DNA from: a candidate division TA06 bacterium SM23_40
Lineage (GTDB): Bacteria; LJUI01; SM1-40
Direction of reading: 5' to 3'
Assembly (NCBI GenBank): GCA_001303705.1
Contig: LJUI01000007.1
Span: 1 to 62,985, forward strand
DNA length: 62,985 nucleotides
The notes beneath the pieces were generated by a model that ran no database searches, was not told the DNA's origin, and saw only the letters and a program-made list of their open reading frames with translations. This document shows, piece after piece, positions 54,459 through 62,985 of this stretch (positions are counted from its first letter, which is position 1; every line of letters begins with the position of its first letter). The position numbers and the translations under genes were made by a program.

Positions 54459-56903
54459 ATGTCTGTCGATCTCACACGGTTCGAGGTACCGGTCGAGAAC
54501 CTCTGCTGGATCTGTCCGGATGAGCACTTCCCGTTCGAAACCACGGATGATCTCAGTGCCAGCTATGAGATTATCGGGCAGGACCGGGCAGTAAGGGCGA
54601 TCGAGCTGGGACTCAACATCGAGAGCGTGGGGTACAACATCTTCATTACCGGTCTAGTGGGGACAGGGAGGAATACGACAATCAAGTTGCTCCTCGATGG
54701 CATCGAGAAGGACCGGCCCACCCCTGACGACAAGTGCTATGTACACAATTTCCGATACCCAGACATGCCTAAGGTCATTAGCCTCCCTGCGGGGAAAGGC
54801 ACCGTACTGGTCAAGGCGATGGACGATCTGCTGGACCGGATCCCCGAGCATCTGCGTGCCCTGCTCGAGAGCGAGGAGTTCCAGGAGCGGCGAAAGGCGG
54901 TCGCCGAACGATTCCAGAAGAAGCAGCGCGAGCTGATCGAGGAGTTCGATAAGAAAGTGAAAGCAGATGGGTTCACGCTCGTCCAGGTCCAGGTCGGCAC
55001 ATTCACGCGTCCTGACCTGGTCCCAGTTGTAGATGGAGAGCCAGTCGACCCGGCTCAGCTCGAAGCGCTCGTCGAGCAGGGCAAGTTCCCCAGAGACCGG
55101 TTCGATGCGCTCAAGGAGCGCTACCGTGAGCTCGCAGAGGAACTCGCCCAGACCTATAAACAGACGACCGCGCTTGAGCGAGAGGCGCGATCCGCCCTCG
55201 AATCCCTCACTCATGAAACGGTGGCCCCGCTCATCGACCATCTCCTGGAAGAGATCAAAGAGAAGGTGCCGAGCAAAGAGGTCTTCGCCCATCTGGACGA
55301 AGTGAAACAGAGTGTCCTCGACAACCTGGAGCGTTTCAGCACCGGTGCAGAGCCCACCGCCGAAGCTGAACCTCTTCCTCCGGAGGCCGATCCTTTTCTC
55401 GAGTATCGGGTCAATCTCATCATAGACAACTCGCGGACATCCGGCCCCCCGATCGTTTTCGAGAATTCACCCTCGTACAAGAATCTCTTCGGGACGATCG
55501 AACGGGTCACGGATCGCTCCGGCCAGTGGCGAACGGACTTCACGCGGATCAGAGCCGGCTCCTTTGTCCGGGCAAACGGAGGGTTTCTGATCGTCAATGC
55601 GCTCGACGCCCTCACAGAGCCAGGCGTTTGGGTAGCTCTGAAGCGAGCGCTGCGCAATCGCACCGTCGAGATCCAGAGCTATGATCCATTCTACATGTTC
55701 ACGACATCGGCCCTCAAGCCGGAAGCAATCGAGTGCGATACGAAGGTGATCATGATCGGGGATCCCGGACTGTACCAGCTGCTGTACGAGAACGACCATG
55801 ATTTCAGAAAGATATTCAAAATCAAAGCGGACTTCGACTCCGTCATGCCGCAGACGATGGATTCCATCATGCAGTACGCCCGGTTCATCAAGAAGATCTG
55901 TGACGACGAGGGCTTACTCCCATTCGACAAAACCGGCGTCGGAGCAGTCGTCGAATATGGCAGCCGCCTCGCGGGCAAGCAATCGAAGCTCTCGACGTGG
56001 TTCACCTACATCGCGGACGTGCTGCGTGAGGCCACATACTGGGCAAGACAGCAGAAGAGCACGGTGGTGCGGTTCGAGCATGTCGATCATGCGATCCAGG
56101 AACGGATCAAGCGGCTCAATCTCGTGGAAGAGAAGATCCAGGAGATGATCGACGAGGGATCGATCATGATCGACACAGAAGGACGCATCGTGGGGCAGGT
56201 GAATGGTCTATCAGTCTACCTCATGGGCGACCATGCATTCGGCAAACCGTCGCGGATCACGGCGCAGATAGCCATGGGGCGCTCGGGGATCATCGACATC
56301 GAGCGGGAGGCAGAACTCGGGGGCAGAACGCACAATAAGGGCGTGCTCATCCTGAGCGGCTACTTACGCGGCAAGTACGCTCAGGACAAGCCGCTGGCGA
56401 TCAGCGCGAGCCTCTGTTTCGAACAGTCATATAGCGACATCGATGGTGACAGCGCGTCGTCGAGCGAGCTGTATGCACTACTCTCCAGCATCTCCGGCAT
56501 ACCTCTCCGCCAGGACATTGCCGTCACAGGCTCGGTCAACCAGAAGGGCGAGATCCAGCCCATCGGGAGCGTCAACCACAAAATCGAAGGTTTCTTCGAC
56601 GTCTGTAAAACCAGAGGCCTGACAAGCACACAGGGAGTGATGATCCCGCATCAGAACATGAAGGATCTGATGCTCCGCAGAGATGTCATCGAGGCGGTGA
56701 GAGAGAAGAAGTTCCACATCTATGCGGTGAAGACGATCGACGAGGGGATTGAGCTCTTGACCGGCATGCCGGCGGGGGAACGGGGCGAGGATGGGACCTA
56801 CCCTGAGAAGACGATCAACCGGCTCGTCGACGACAGACTCACCAAGCTCGTCACCGGGCTGAAGCAGTTCGGGGGCGAGGCAGAAGAGACGCACTCCGAG
56901 TGA
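54459..56903 (+). CDS. Lon-like ATP-dependent protease (AAA_32 / LonB-type)
   Basis: 814 residues. N-terminal AAA_32 domain with a Walker A-like GLVGTGRNT in which Arg stands for Lys, as usual in this family, a long coiled-coil insertion (residues about 130-300, EEFQERRKAVAERFQKKQ, ELAEELAQTYKQTTALE), then FENSPSYKNLFGTIER and GSFVRANGGFLIVNALDALT (Walker B region). The C-terminal Lon protease domain has Ser665 in DIDGDSASSSE and Lys708 in NHKIEGFF, the Ser-Lys dyad. Cytosolic protein quality control or regulatory proteolysis. Its stop is three bases from the convergent stop of the next gene, leaving no room for a terminator. Confidence 0.92.
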   Translation: MSVDLTRFEVPVENLCWICPDEHFPFETTDDLSASYEIIGQDRAVRAIELGLNIESVGYNIFITGLVGTGRNTTIKLLLDGIEKDRPTPDDKCYVHNFRYPDMPKVISLPAGKGTVLVKAMDDLLDRIPEHLRALLESEEFQERRKAVAERFQKKQRELIEEFDKKVKADGFTLVQVQVGTFTRPDLVPVVDGEPVDPAQLEALVEQGKFPRDRFDALKERYRELAEELAQTYKQTTALEREARSALESLTHETVAPLIDHLLEEIKEKVPSKEVFAHLDEVKQSVLDNLERFSTGAEPTAEAEPLPPEADPFLEYRVNLIIDNSRTSGPPIVFENSPSYKNLFGTIERVTDRSGQWRTDFTRIRAGSFVRANGGFLIVNALDALTEPGVWVALKRALRNRTVEIQSYDPFYMFTTSALKPEAIECDTKVIMIGDPGLYQLLYENDHDFRKIFKIKADFDSVMPQTMDSIMQYARFIKKICDDEGLLPFDKTGVGAVVEYGSRLAGKQSKLSTWFTYIADVLREATYWARQQKSTVVRFEHVDHAIQERIKRLNLVEEKIQEMIDEGSIMIDTEGRIVGQVNGLSVYLMGDHAFGKPSRITAQIAMGRSGIIDIEREAELGGRTHNKGVLILSGYLRGKYAQDKPLAISASLCFEQSYSDIDGDSASSSELYALLSSISGIPLRQDIAVTGSVNQKGEIQPIGSVNHKIEGFFDVCKTRGLTSTQGVMIPHQNMKDLMLRRDVIEAVREKKFHIYAVKTIDEGIELLTGMPAGERGEDGTYPEKTINRLVDDRLTKLVTGLKQFGGEAEETHSE

Positions 56904-56906
56904 ATC

Positions 56907-58625
56907 CTACTCCGCACCGCCATACATATCTGTCAATCGGTATTCTCTGAGCCGGCGGTTTTCCAGCCGAAAGATGAATGTCCGCTCAGGATCGAGCAAC
57001 AGGCGACCGGAACCCCCAATTCCCTGATATGCCTCGGCTTGCGTCCCGGGGGATCCCTCGATAACCGCACCCTCCCGGCCGAATCTCAGGTACTTCTCCT
57101 CGTACACACCCAGACTCGTATCCCCATACCAGAGCCGGGGGCCGGAGTCCTTATCGAATGCCCAGACGTCGACTCCCCCGAAGATGAGAACGGCGCCGCG
57201 AGGCAGGGTAGGGTGAGCCTCGCGGAGACCGGCGCGCACTATCTCCACTGTCGCTCCCTTTCTCACCAGATCATTCGTCCCGCTGAGCCACATACCGCCC
57301 ACCCCCTTCCTATCCATTGTCTGGAAGAGCCGCGCCGATGAGAGGAGATGTGCTCCCACGAAGACCGTCAGGATGACCGGAACGAGACGCTTGCTGTGCC
57401 TCCACCCCCGCAGCGCTCCCGCCACAAACCCGACGACCAGAACGAGAAAGGGAGTAAACGCATAGAGGAGATAGTAGCGATATGAATGGTTGGGAAGAAA
57501 GAGGAACGGCCCGATACCGAAGGCCAGCCATACTCCCCAGAACAGTGGCAGGGCCGCGCCCCTAAAGACTTCACCCCTCGTCTTCCCCCTCGCGCGAGCG
57601 GCCCAGAGGAGCGCAAACAGACCCAGGACGACGACCACGAGAATAGCCGCGAGTGCGGCGATGGTCGGGTTGGTCCTCAGCCATACCAAACCTTCTCTGG
57701 TTCCCATACGGACTCCCTTAACCGGGGATATCGCATCTAGCCCCCACACGAAATACCGACAGACGTTCCTCAGCACGTGCACTCCCACCAGCCGAACCTT
57801 GTACGGATGCGCCTCCGGCAGCGCCAAGGGCGATGGAGCTTGGGTCTTCACTATGATGTAGGCGGCGAGGACAAGACCCTGTGGCCAGAGCTTCGCGAGC
57901 GAACTCCGCATGCGCCCAAAGAGTGTCTTTTCTCCGTCGCCAACCAGCAGCGCGTATGCAACGTACACGGGGAGAAGAGCGACGATCGACTCCTTCATTG
58001 ATATGGCAACCAGGAACGCCACGGCTGATATCCTGAACCGCCCTCTTATGACCAAGAGCAGAGAGAGTGAGAAGAAGAATGTTCCTCCGACATCGTTGAT
58101 ACCCACGCACCAGAGGAGTGGATCGAGATGGACCGGCACGGAGGCGGCGTACAGAAATCCGACCATCCAGGCAAGGAACCAGTCGAAGATGACCGCCCGC
58201 ATGATGAAGACGATGAGGAGTGACGTAATGAAGTGGAGGACGAGCGCAGTCAGATGGTAGGGGATCGGATTGAGCCCGAAGAGCTGGTGGGCAGCCAGAA
58301 AGTAGAGCGTGCTCCCGGGGCGATAGAGAAGCTTACCTGCGGGCGAGAGCCCCTCCCTGAGGAACGCAGCCGGCCCGCCGTCCGCTATCGAGTTGAGAAC
58401 TCCCCAGTCATCCTGGATAAAGGGATAGCCGATGACTCGCCAGAAGACCACGCCGATCGCTAGCGCGAGGAGGATGGGAAGACCTATCGTCACCAGGGGG
58501 GAGCTTCTGGGCTCTCCGCTCAAGACTCGCCTACCCTCCGTCGTTGACGAAGTGGGGAGGTCACGGCGTGATCCGCAACGTTCCGAGATACGGGGTTCGG
58601 AATGCCGGTCAGGCTCGCCACACAT
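56907..58625 (-). CDS. GT-C-like multi-pass membrane protein (O-mannosyltransferase-like)
   Basis: 572 residues with about ten to twelve membrane helices between residues 43 and 430, and a soluble tail. The first extracytoplasmic loop carries FIQDDWGVL, an Asp-Asp motif like the metal-binding acidic pair of GT-C glycosyltransferases; later come RPGSTLYFLAAHQLF and NHSYRYYLLY. Likely transfers sugar from a lipid carrier to a surface molecule; substrate unknown. Start unclear: a promoter with a perfect TATAAT (58642-58647) predicts transcription from about 58635, only ten bases before ATG 58625, so translation may be leaderless or start at TTG 58523 behind GGAGGG. Confidence 0.72.
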   Translation of the reverse strand: MCGEPDRHSEPRISERCGSRRDLPTSSTTEGRRVLSGEPRSSPLVTIGLPILLALAIGVVFWRVIGYPFIQDDWGVLNSIADGGPAAFLREGLSPAGKLLYRPGSTLYFLAAHQLFGLNPIPYHLTALVLHFITSLLIVFIMRAVIFDWFLAWMVGFLYAASVPVHLDPLLWCVGINDVGGTFFFSLSLLLVIRGRFRISAVAFLVAISMKESIVALLPVYVAYALLVGDGEKTLFGRMRSSLAKLWPQGLVLAAYIIVKTQAPSPLALPEAHPYKVRLVGVHVLRNVCRYFVWGLDAISPVKGVRMGTREGLVWLRTNPTIAALAAILVVVVLGLFALLWAARARGKTRGEVFRGAALPLFWGVWLAFGIGPFLFLPNHSYRYYLLYAFTPFLVLVVGFVAGALRGWRHSKRLVPVILTVFVGAHLLSSARLFQTMDRKGVGGMWLSGTNDLVRKGATVEIVRAGLREAHPTLPRGAVLIFGGVDVWAFDKDSGPRLWYGDTSLGVYEEKYLRFGREGAVIEGSPGTQAEAYQGIGGSGRLLLDPERTFIFRLENRRLREYRLTDMYGGAE

Positions 58626-58641
58626 CGATCATCGGCTGGCC

Positions 58642-58670
58642 ATTATACCCGCTGGCACCCGAAAAAGCAA
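58642..58670 (-). promoter_or_regulatory. Promoter with perfect -10 for the membrane protein gene
   Basis: TTGCTT (58670-58665), 17 bases, TATAAT (58647-58642). Lies between the group II intron 3' end and the gene it serves. Confidence 0.55.
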
Positions 58671-58728
58671 CATCACCTTGGATCACGCTATCCCTGCACA
58701 AGATCACACTACCCTAGATCAGCCCACA

Positions 58729-60640
58729 ATCGAGTAGGAGGGGGCCTCACGGCCCCCGTCCTCTCACACCACCGGACATACTTATCGTATCCGGCGGTTT
58801 CTTCCAGTGGGTTAACTCGACATACCTCTCGGTGAGGCTCACGAGTCCCTGCTCCCGGAACCAATCGAGCGACATCGCTTGCGCTGCCTGCGGGCTCCCT
58901 GCCAGGCGCCACCAGCCTTTGCCGGACAGGGCGAGCAACCAGGCGCGCCATTCGGGCACGCCCTGCTGTCGCAAGAAGTCCGCAATCGGCTTGGCACGCT
59001 TCCGCTGCTTGAGACGCACACAGCGCAGCCTCCGGCGAGTCCATTCATCCAACCGGGATAGGTGCTTCCGACACTCCGCATACCGGAAGTAGGTCACCCA
59101 CCCCCGCAAGAACTCGTTGAGCTCGCCGATCATCTTCCTGAGGCTTACACCTCGGTTGCGCCGTGTAATGCGCCGTATCCGATCCTTCACGCGTCTGAGA
59201 CTCTCGGGCGCTATCACCAATCGCCCACCAGGGAGAACCCGGTGGCCGAGGAACTTCCTCCTCCCTACCACGTCCACCCCGCTCTTGTCCCCGTTCACGC
59301 GCAACCGCAGCCTCTTCTCCAGAAACTGCGTTATCGAAGCCATCACTCGCTCACCTGCCGCCTGCGACCGAACGTATATGTTGCAATCGTCCGCGTAACG
59401 GCAAAACGAGTGGCCTCGCCGCTCCAGCTCCTTGTCCAGATCATCCAGCAGGAGATTCGCAAGCAGCGGAGAGAGCGGCCCGCCCTGCGGCGTCCCCTCG
59501 TGTCGCCTCACACACACCCCATCTCGCATAATCCCCGCTTCCAGGAAGCGCCGGACTATGCGCAGCAGACGCTTGTCAGCAACACGGCGGGCCAGACGGG
59601 ACATCAGCACGTCGTGGTTCACCCGATCAAAGAACTTGTCCAGATCGATGTCCACCACGATCAGACGCCCGTCAGCTACATACTCCTGCGCCTTGCGGAG
59701 CGCCTGATGGGCACTCCGCCCCGGGCGGAACCCGTAGCTCGACTCCGAAAAGGTCGGATCCAACAGCGGTTCGAGCACCTGGAGTAGCGCCTGCTGCACC
59801 AACCGGTCAACCACGGTCGGAATGCTCAATGCTCGCATCCCTCCGCCAGGCTTCGGTATCTCCACCCTGCGCACCGGCTGTGGTCGATACGTCCCGTCGA
59901 GCAACGAAGCTACGAGCTCCTCCTTGTGCTCGCTCAACCAGTCGCCCAGACCCTCGACGGTCATCCCGTCTGCGCCTGGCGCACCCTGGTTGCGCTTCAC
60001 CCTCTTATAGGCCCGGTTCAGGTTACCTCGCTTACATACCTCCTCCATCAAGGCACTCGTCAAGGCTCGTTGCTGGCCAGACGCCGTGGACACTTGCCGC
60101 TCCTCGAACGCGCTAGCTCCGGTTCCGCCTTCGCTCCCCGCGCCGTGGCGCACAGAACCCTCTACATCCCCAAACAGGTGCAGCTGGTATCCCATGCCTT
60201 GCTGCTGCTCCGTGTCCATCGAGCCTCCCAGACTGACTCCTTGCACCGGAAGATTCGGCCCTTCGTCCCGCTCAGTACACCGGGACTACTATGGCCTCTG
60301 CTGACTCCTCTCCGTCCATCCCGCTCCGTCACCAGAGCGGTAGTCCATTCCAACCGGACAGACCGAGAGGCCTCCCAGGGTAACTCACGCATCCTTCCTT
60401 CGGTGCCCGCCGGATTTACCTGCGCGCGTGCCCGGATGACTATCGGGCATCCCCGTCCCATGCCGGGTTACCCCACCGCGCCGGCCTAATATCCGGTTCC
60501 TGTTCGTCGGGCCCGAAGTGTGCCGTCCGCTTCCTTCAGATTCCGCCTCGCGACGGACACCCTTGCCTGGGCTCACGGTTCCGGTCATCACGGCCCGTAG
60601 AGGACTCTCACCTCCTCGATACATGACATGCCTGGCACAC
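58729..60640 (-). mobile_element. Group II intron (group IIC-like), apparently full length
   Basis: Predicted 5' end GTGTGCCAGG at 60640, followed by domain I sequence with conserved-looking GAGGAGGTGAGAGTCC, AGCCCAGGCAAGG and GGAACCGGAT; maturase gene 58747-60219; domain V about 58798-58768 (CGCCGGATACGATAAG then TATGTCCGG, a CGC rather than AGC triad); domain VI about 58762-58732 ending CCTACTCGAT. The 5' exon is an intrinsic terminator (60641-60680) whose T-run touches the intron. CGC triad and insertion behind a terminator both fit class IIC. About 1.9 kb. The ORF C-terminus overlaps domain V. Confidence 0.82.
58747..60219 (-). CDS. ltrA: Group II intron reverse transcriptase/maturase
   Basis: 490 residues from ATG 60219 (GGGAGG five bases upstream; GTG 60246 is also in frame). 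RT motifs: NQGAPGADGMTVEGL, RPQPVRRVEIPKPGGGMRAL, SYGFRPGRSAHQAL, VDIDLDKFFDRVNHD, EGTPQGGPLSPLLANLLLDD, CRYADDCNIYV (YADD catalytic pair), KFLGHRV; then maturase domain X (RRNRGVSLRKMIGELNEFLR, GWVTYFRYAECR). There is no C-terminal HNH endonuclease, as usual for IIC introns. The end (HWKKPPDTISMSGGVRGRGP) is encoded by domain V/VI. The gene is intact, so the intron may be mobile. Confidence 0.95.
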   Translation of the reverse strand: MDTEQQQGMGYQLHLFGDVEGSVRHGAGSEGGTGASAFEERQVSTASGQQRALTSALMEEVCKRGNLNRAYKRVKRNQGAPGADGMTVEGLGDWLSEHKEELVASLLDGTYRPQPVRRVEIPKPGGGMRALSIPTVVDRLVQQALLQVLEPLLDPTFSESSYGFRPGRSAHQALRKAQEYVADGRLIVVDIDLDKFFDRVNHDVLMSRLARRVADKRLLRIVRRFLEAGIMRDGVCVRRHEGTPQGGPLSPLLANLLLDDLDKELERRGHSFCRYADDCNIYVRSQAAGERVMASITQFLEKRLRLRVNGDKSGVDVVGRRKFLGHRVLPGGRLVIAPESLRRVKDRIRRITRRNRGVSLRKMIGELNEFLRGWVTYFRYAECRKHLSRLDEWTRRRLRCVRLKQRKRAKPIADFLRQQGVPEWRAWLLALSGKGWWRLAGSPQAAQAMSLDWFREQGLVSLTERYVELTHWKKPPDTISMSGGVRGRGP

Positions 60641-60680
60641 CAAAAAGGAGATCCGCTCAGCGCATCCACCTGAGCGGATC
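60641..60680 (-). terminator. Intrinsic terminator of the beta-helix gene, 5' exon of the intron
   Basis: GATCCGCTCA (60680-60671 on the minus strand) pairs with TGAGCGGATC (60659-60650), 11-base loop, followed by TCCTTTTTG to 60641. Intron starts at 60640. Confidence 0.85.
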
Positions 60681-60791
60681 CCAGTAGGGCTCTCAGCACG
60701 TTTGGGTGGCCTATCCCATGGCCACCTGTATCCCGTATGGACAGGAATGGCCGCGTTCCTAGACCCCTAGCCTTGGGAGTCCCTCTTATCC

Positions 60792-62363
60792 TCACTGTGG
60801 CTGCACGACCGAGAACTCGAAGCTGTCCTCGTCGTACAGCGTCGCTGGTGGTATCCCGATCTTCGACTGATATGTGTACAGACCGAGCGGTGCCACCAAG
60901 GGCACCTCGTGGCTCAGGTAACGCTGCACCGTGAAATCAGCTGGCAGGGTATGCGGGTCCGGCCCCATCACACTTAGCGTATCACCACTCGGCAGAATAA
61001 CCTGCGTCAGCAACCAAAACGGCTCAGGCTGCCCCCAGCGGTTGATGGCAGTATAGGTCACCCCAAGGACGCCTCCAGGTGCGATCTCAATAGTATCGGG
61101 CGTCAGATACAGTGTAACGTAGTCATCCTGGTCGAAATAATGCGCGCCCATATCGGCTCGGGTGCCGTCGGGGTCGAGCGATCCTGGATCCCCGGCGTCT
61201 ATACAAGGGGAGTCCCAAAGGAGACGATAATCTGTTCTCTCGCCGAGCACAAACATGGGATCGGCATTGATATTGCCCGTACCCGGCCACCCGCCCGCTA
61301 TATCAGAGTAGTTGACGGAGATTGCGCTGGAGCTCAGATGAATCTCCGGATCCGTGTCGGCTTCGTTAGCCCAGAGGATCGAGTTGATAATCGCCGAGGA
61401 AAGATCCCAGTGGATGAATATGCCACCGCCCGCGGAGTCGGCCAGGTTGGCTGTGATCGTGTTCTCCCCCATAGCCAGAGAGGATTCGTCACTGAATATG
61501 CCACCACCATAGTCGGCTCTGTTGTGGGCCATGGTGTTGCCATGGATGGTCGCGTGAGACGACCAGCCACATGAGATCCCGCCTCCGCGTTCCCCCGCAA
61601 CATTCCCAGCCATAGCGTTGTTGGCGATGGCGGCAGCACAGAGATCATAGCAGAATATGCCACCCCCCTCAAGACTGGCGGTGTTGCCTGTGATAGTATT
61701 CCCCTCAATGATCGGGCAACTGACCCAAGAGCAACCGATCCCACCACCCCAACCGTCATGGGCATCGTTCCCGCAGATCCTGTTCCCGATGATAGCCGGA
61801 GAAGACCAATCAAAGCATTCGATGCCGCCGCCGGAGGACGCGGCATTGCCTAGGATGGTGTTACGCTCTATGGCTGGAGAAGAGCTGAACACGCAGGCGA
61901 TTCCACCACCTGACCAAGCTGCTACATTCGCTATGATCTTGTTGTCCGCGATGGTCGGAGAGGAATCGTCGCAGAGAATCCCGCCACCGTAGTTGTCTTT
62001 CCAGTCTCCACGTGCATGCCCGTTGGTAACCGTGAATCCCTGGACCACTGACGACGACTGCTCACCGCTATGAAAGTGGAATCCGCGATGAGGATCTTGC
62101 GCGCTTCCTTCGCAGTCGATAATTGTGACTTCCGCGCCGTTCGAAGACATGACCACGATCGGTTTGCCACCGAAATCGATATCTCGGTTGCCGTCGCCCC
62201 TGTAAATACCATTGGCTACTAGCACCGTGTCGCCGTACCACGCGGCACTAACTCCTGCCTGGATGGTGGCATACTGGCTCGGCACGTGCAAAACCGTCGC
62301 CGAGACATTCGCGCCCAGCCCGACAGCCAGTGCTGCCACTACTTGAGTTGTCCGCTTCTGCAT
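60792..62363 (-). CDS. Secreted right-handed beta-helix protein with C-terminal Ig-like domain
   Basis: 523 residues; AGGAGG eight bases before ATG 62363; signal peptide TTQVVAALAVGLGANVSA. After VPSQYATIQAGVSAAWYGDT (the usual start of NosD/pectate-lyase-like helices) come eight or nine rungs of about 33 residues on the pattern GGGI.C..SSP.I..N.I.GN.A (for example GGGIGCSWVSCPIIEGNTIT). The helix ends at SPCIDAGDPGSLDPDGTRAD. The last 105 residues (TPDTIEIAPGGVLGVTYTA to YDEDSFEFS) are the same Ig-like domain as at the end of the 13702 protein and in the 16415 protein. No FlgD-Ig tail. Surface or extracellular protein, possibly polysaccharide-related. Confidence 0.88.
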   Translation of the reverse strand: MQKRTTQVVAALAVGLGANVSATVLHVPSQYATIQAGVSAAWYGDTVLVANGIYRGDGNRDIDFGGKPIVVMSSNGAEVTIIDCEGSAQDPHRGFHFHSGEQSSSVVQGFTVTNGHARGDWKDNYGGGILCDDSSPTIADNKIIANVAAWSGGGIACVFSSSPAIERNTILGNAASSGGGIECFDWSSPAIIGNRICGNDAHDGWGGGIGCSWVSCPIIEGNTITGNTASLEGGGIFCYDLCAAAIANNAMAGNVAGERGGGISCGWSSHATIHGNTMAHNRADYGGGIFSDESSLAMGENTITANLADSAGGGIFIHWDLSSAIINSILWANEADTDPEIHLSSSAISVNYSDIAGGWPGTGNINADPMFVLGERTDYRLLWDSPCIDAGDPGSLDPDGTRADMGAHYFDQDDYVTLYLTPDTIEIAPGGVLGVTYTAINRWGQPEPFWLLTQVILPSGDTLSVMGPDPHTLPADFTVQRYLSHEVPLVAPLGLYTYQSKIGIPPATLYDEDSFEFSVVQPQ

Positions 62364-62810
62364 GGGGTCACCCTCCTCGCTACAGCCCCCTGTGACGACG
62401 TGCGTCTACACGCCTCCTCAATCCCACATCCTCACCTCGGTCCCGGTGCTCATGCACCGCCCCCAAGAATTCACGGCTACTTCCTCTGAACTCTCACTAG
62501 CGAGTCTGAAGTGCGTAGCCGCTTACTTCCACGTTATTCTGTTGATTTGAGTCGACCGCGCAGCCTACCCTCGCCGAGCCAGTGCCTCGATACTCAACCC
62601 TAAGCACCTTCCCAGACCCACCTTTCTGGTCGCTGTATCGATGCGCACCTGTCTGCCCCAACGCCAGAGGCCGGGGCGGATCATGCTTTATTCATTCTGG
62701 TCTGACTATCGACCCAGACCCTATAAGCCGAAATTAGCTCTGTCAAGAGAAAAAAGAGCGGTCCCTTAGGAAGTCTTCTAGACATAGCACCCCTTCAGAG
62801 CTCTATTGTT
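62364..62810. other. Intergenic region upstream of the beta-helix gene
   Basis: A minus-strand TTGACA (62746-62741) is followed after only 15 bases by TATAGG (62725-62720) and then a small hairpin (GGTCTG / CAGACC, near 62699-62722); it could be a promoter with a 350-base leader, but the spacing is poor. Nothing else recognised. Confidence 0.3.
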
Positions 62811-62985
62811 ATGGGCCTGGCCGCCCTCGACATCTGCAGATGGCGAACGCTTCCCCAAGAGGAGTTCTACCTTCTGGTCACCAGGCTCCCCGGGTTGGTG
62901 TCCCAGAGCGTACTTTTGTGGGATCTGTCAAGAATTGAGATGAGGCGGGTCGCGAGGGGACGTACCAGGATGAGCCTTCTACCTC
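62811..62985 (+). CDS. Possible 5' part of a gene running off the right edge
   Basis: Open frame from ATG 62811 to the window end (58 codons, no stop). The start MGLAALDICRWRTLPQEEFY looks protein-like, the end is Arg-rich (RRVARGRTR). No clear ribosome binding site. Family not recognised; could be chance. Confidence 0.25.
   Translation, partial: MGLAALDICRWRTLPQEEFYLLVTRLPGLVSQSVLLWDLSRIEMRRVARGRTRMSLLP

Overview
The window looks like a chromosomal segment of an uncultured bacterium of the FCB group or a neighbouring candidate phylum (Krumholzibacteriota- or Eisenbacteria-like). The reasons are that several large secreted proteins end in the same FlgD-Ig/T9SS-like C-terminal module (GQ.V.T.VD....G....WDGRD..G..VASGVY), that there are FG-GAP, choice-of-anchor-J and beta-helix proteins, GC content is moderately high by eye, spacing is dense with ATGA/TAATG overlaps, and promoters are clear TTGACA-N17-TAnnAT. 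Phylum assignment is inference.

Left part (1-21.6 kb), mostly plus strand: an M6 metallopeptidase running off the left edge with a disrupted membrane/lipoprotein gene in front of it (minus strand); ridA; an OmpA/MotB-like protein with a DUF5683-like partner; a promoter-terminator unit (small RNA or attenuator); a secreted CARDB protein; a giant kinase-AAA-TPR-GAF-sigma54-type activator fusion; an FG-GAP surface protein; a free-standing copy of that protein's C-terminal domain; a fused two-domain ECF-type ABC ATPase; and a secreted GH-A glycosidase-like protein whose acid/base Glu is replaced by Ala.

Middle (21.6-42.2 kb), all minus strand: a roughly 20-kb directional cluster for short-chain acyl-CoA metabolism. 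In transcription order it holds purD, purE, a TsaC/LMW-phosphatase fusion, cobO, meaB, methylmalonyl-CoA mutase large subunit, an isochorismatase-family hydrolase, a two-module M16 peptidase, hydroxyacyl-CoA dehydrogenase, enoyl-CoA hydratase, a MoaD-like protein, butyrate kinase (two in-frame stops), two tandem phosphotransbutyrylases, the B12-binding mutase subunit, acyl-CoA dehydrogenase, a carboxyltransferase with an internal deletion, biotin carboxylase and a biotin carrier. Together these cover propionyl-CoA to succinyl-CoA (carboxylase, B12-dependent mutase, its chaperone and the cobalamin adenosyltransferase) and 3-hydroxybutyryl-CoA to butyryl-CoA to butyryl-phosphate.

Right part (42.5-63 kb): an SLC12-like cation-chloride cotransporter; a 348-bp segment bounded by a perfect 28-bp inverted repeat that carries a near-consensus outward promoter aimed at a secreted FlgD-Ig protein (invertible promoter or MITE-like element, the most striking non-coding structure here); a secreted subtilase; MscS with a long leader containing a start-stop mini-ORF; DUF547 and DUF3857/transglutaminase lipoproteins; a nitroreductase; a Lon-like AAA protease; a GT-C-type membrane protein; an apparently intact group IIC-type intron sitting exactly behind an intrinsic terminator; a beta-helix secreted protein; and an open frame at the right edge. 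No tRNA, rRNA or CRISPR array was seen.
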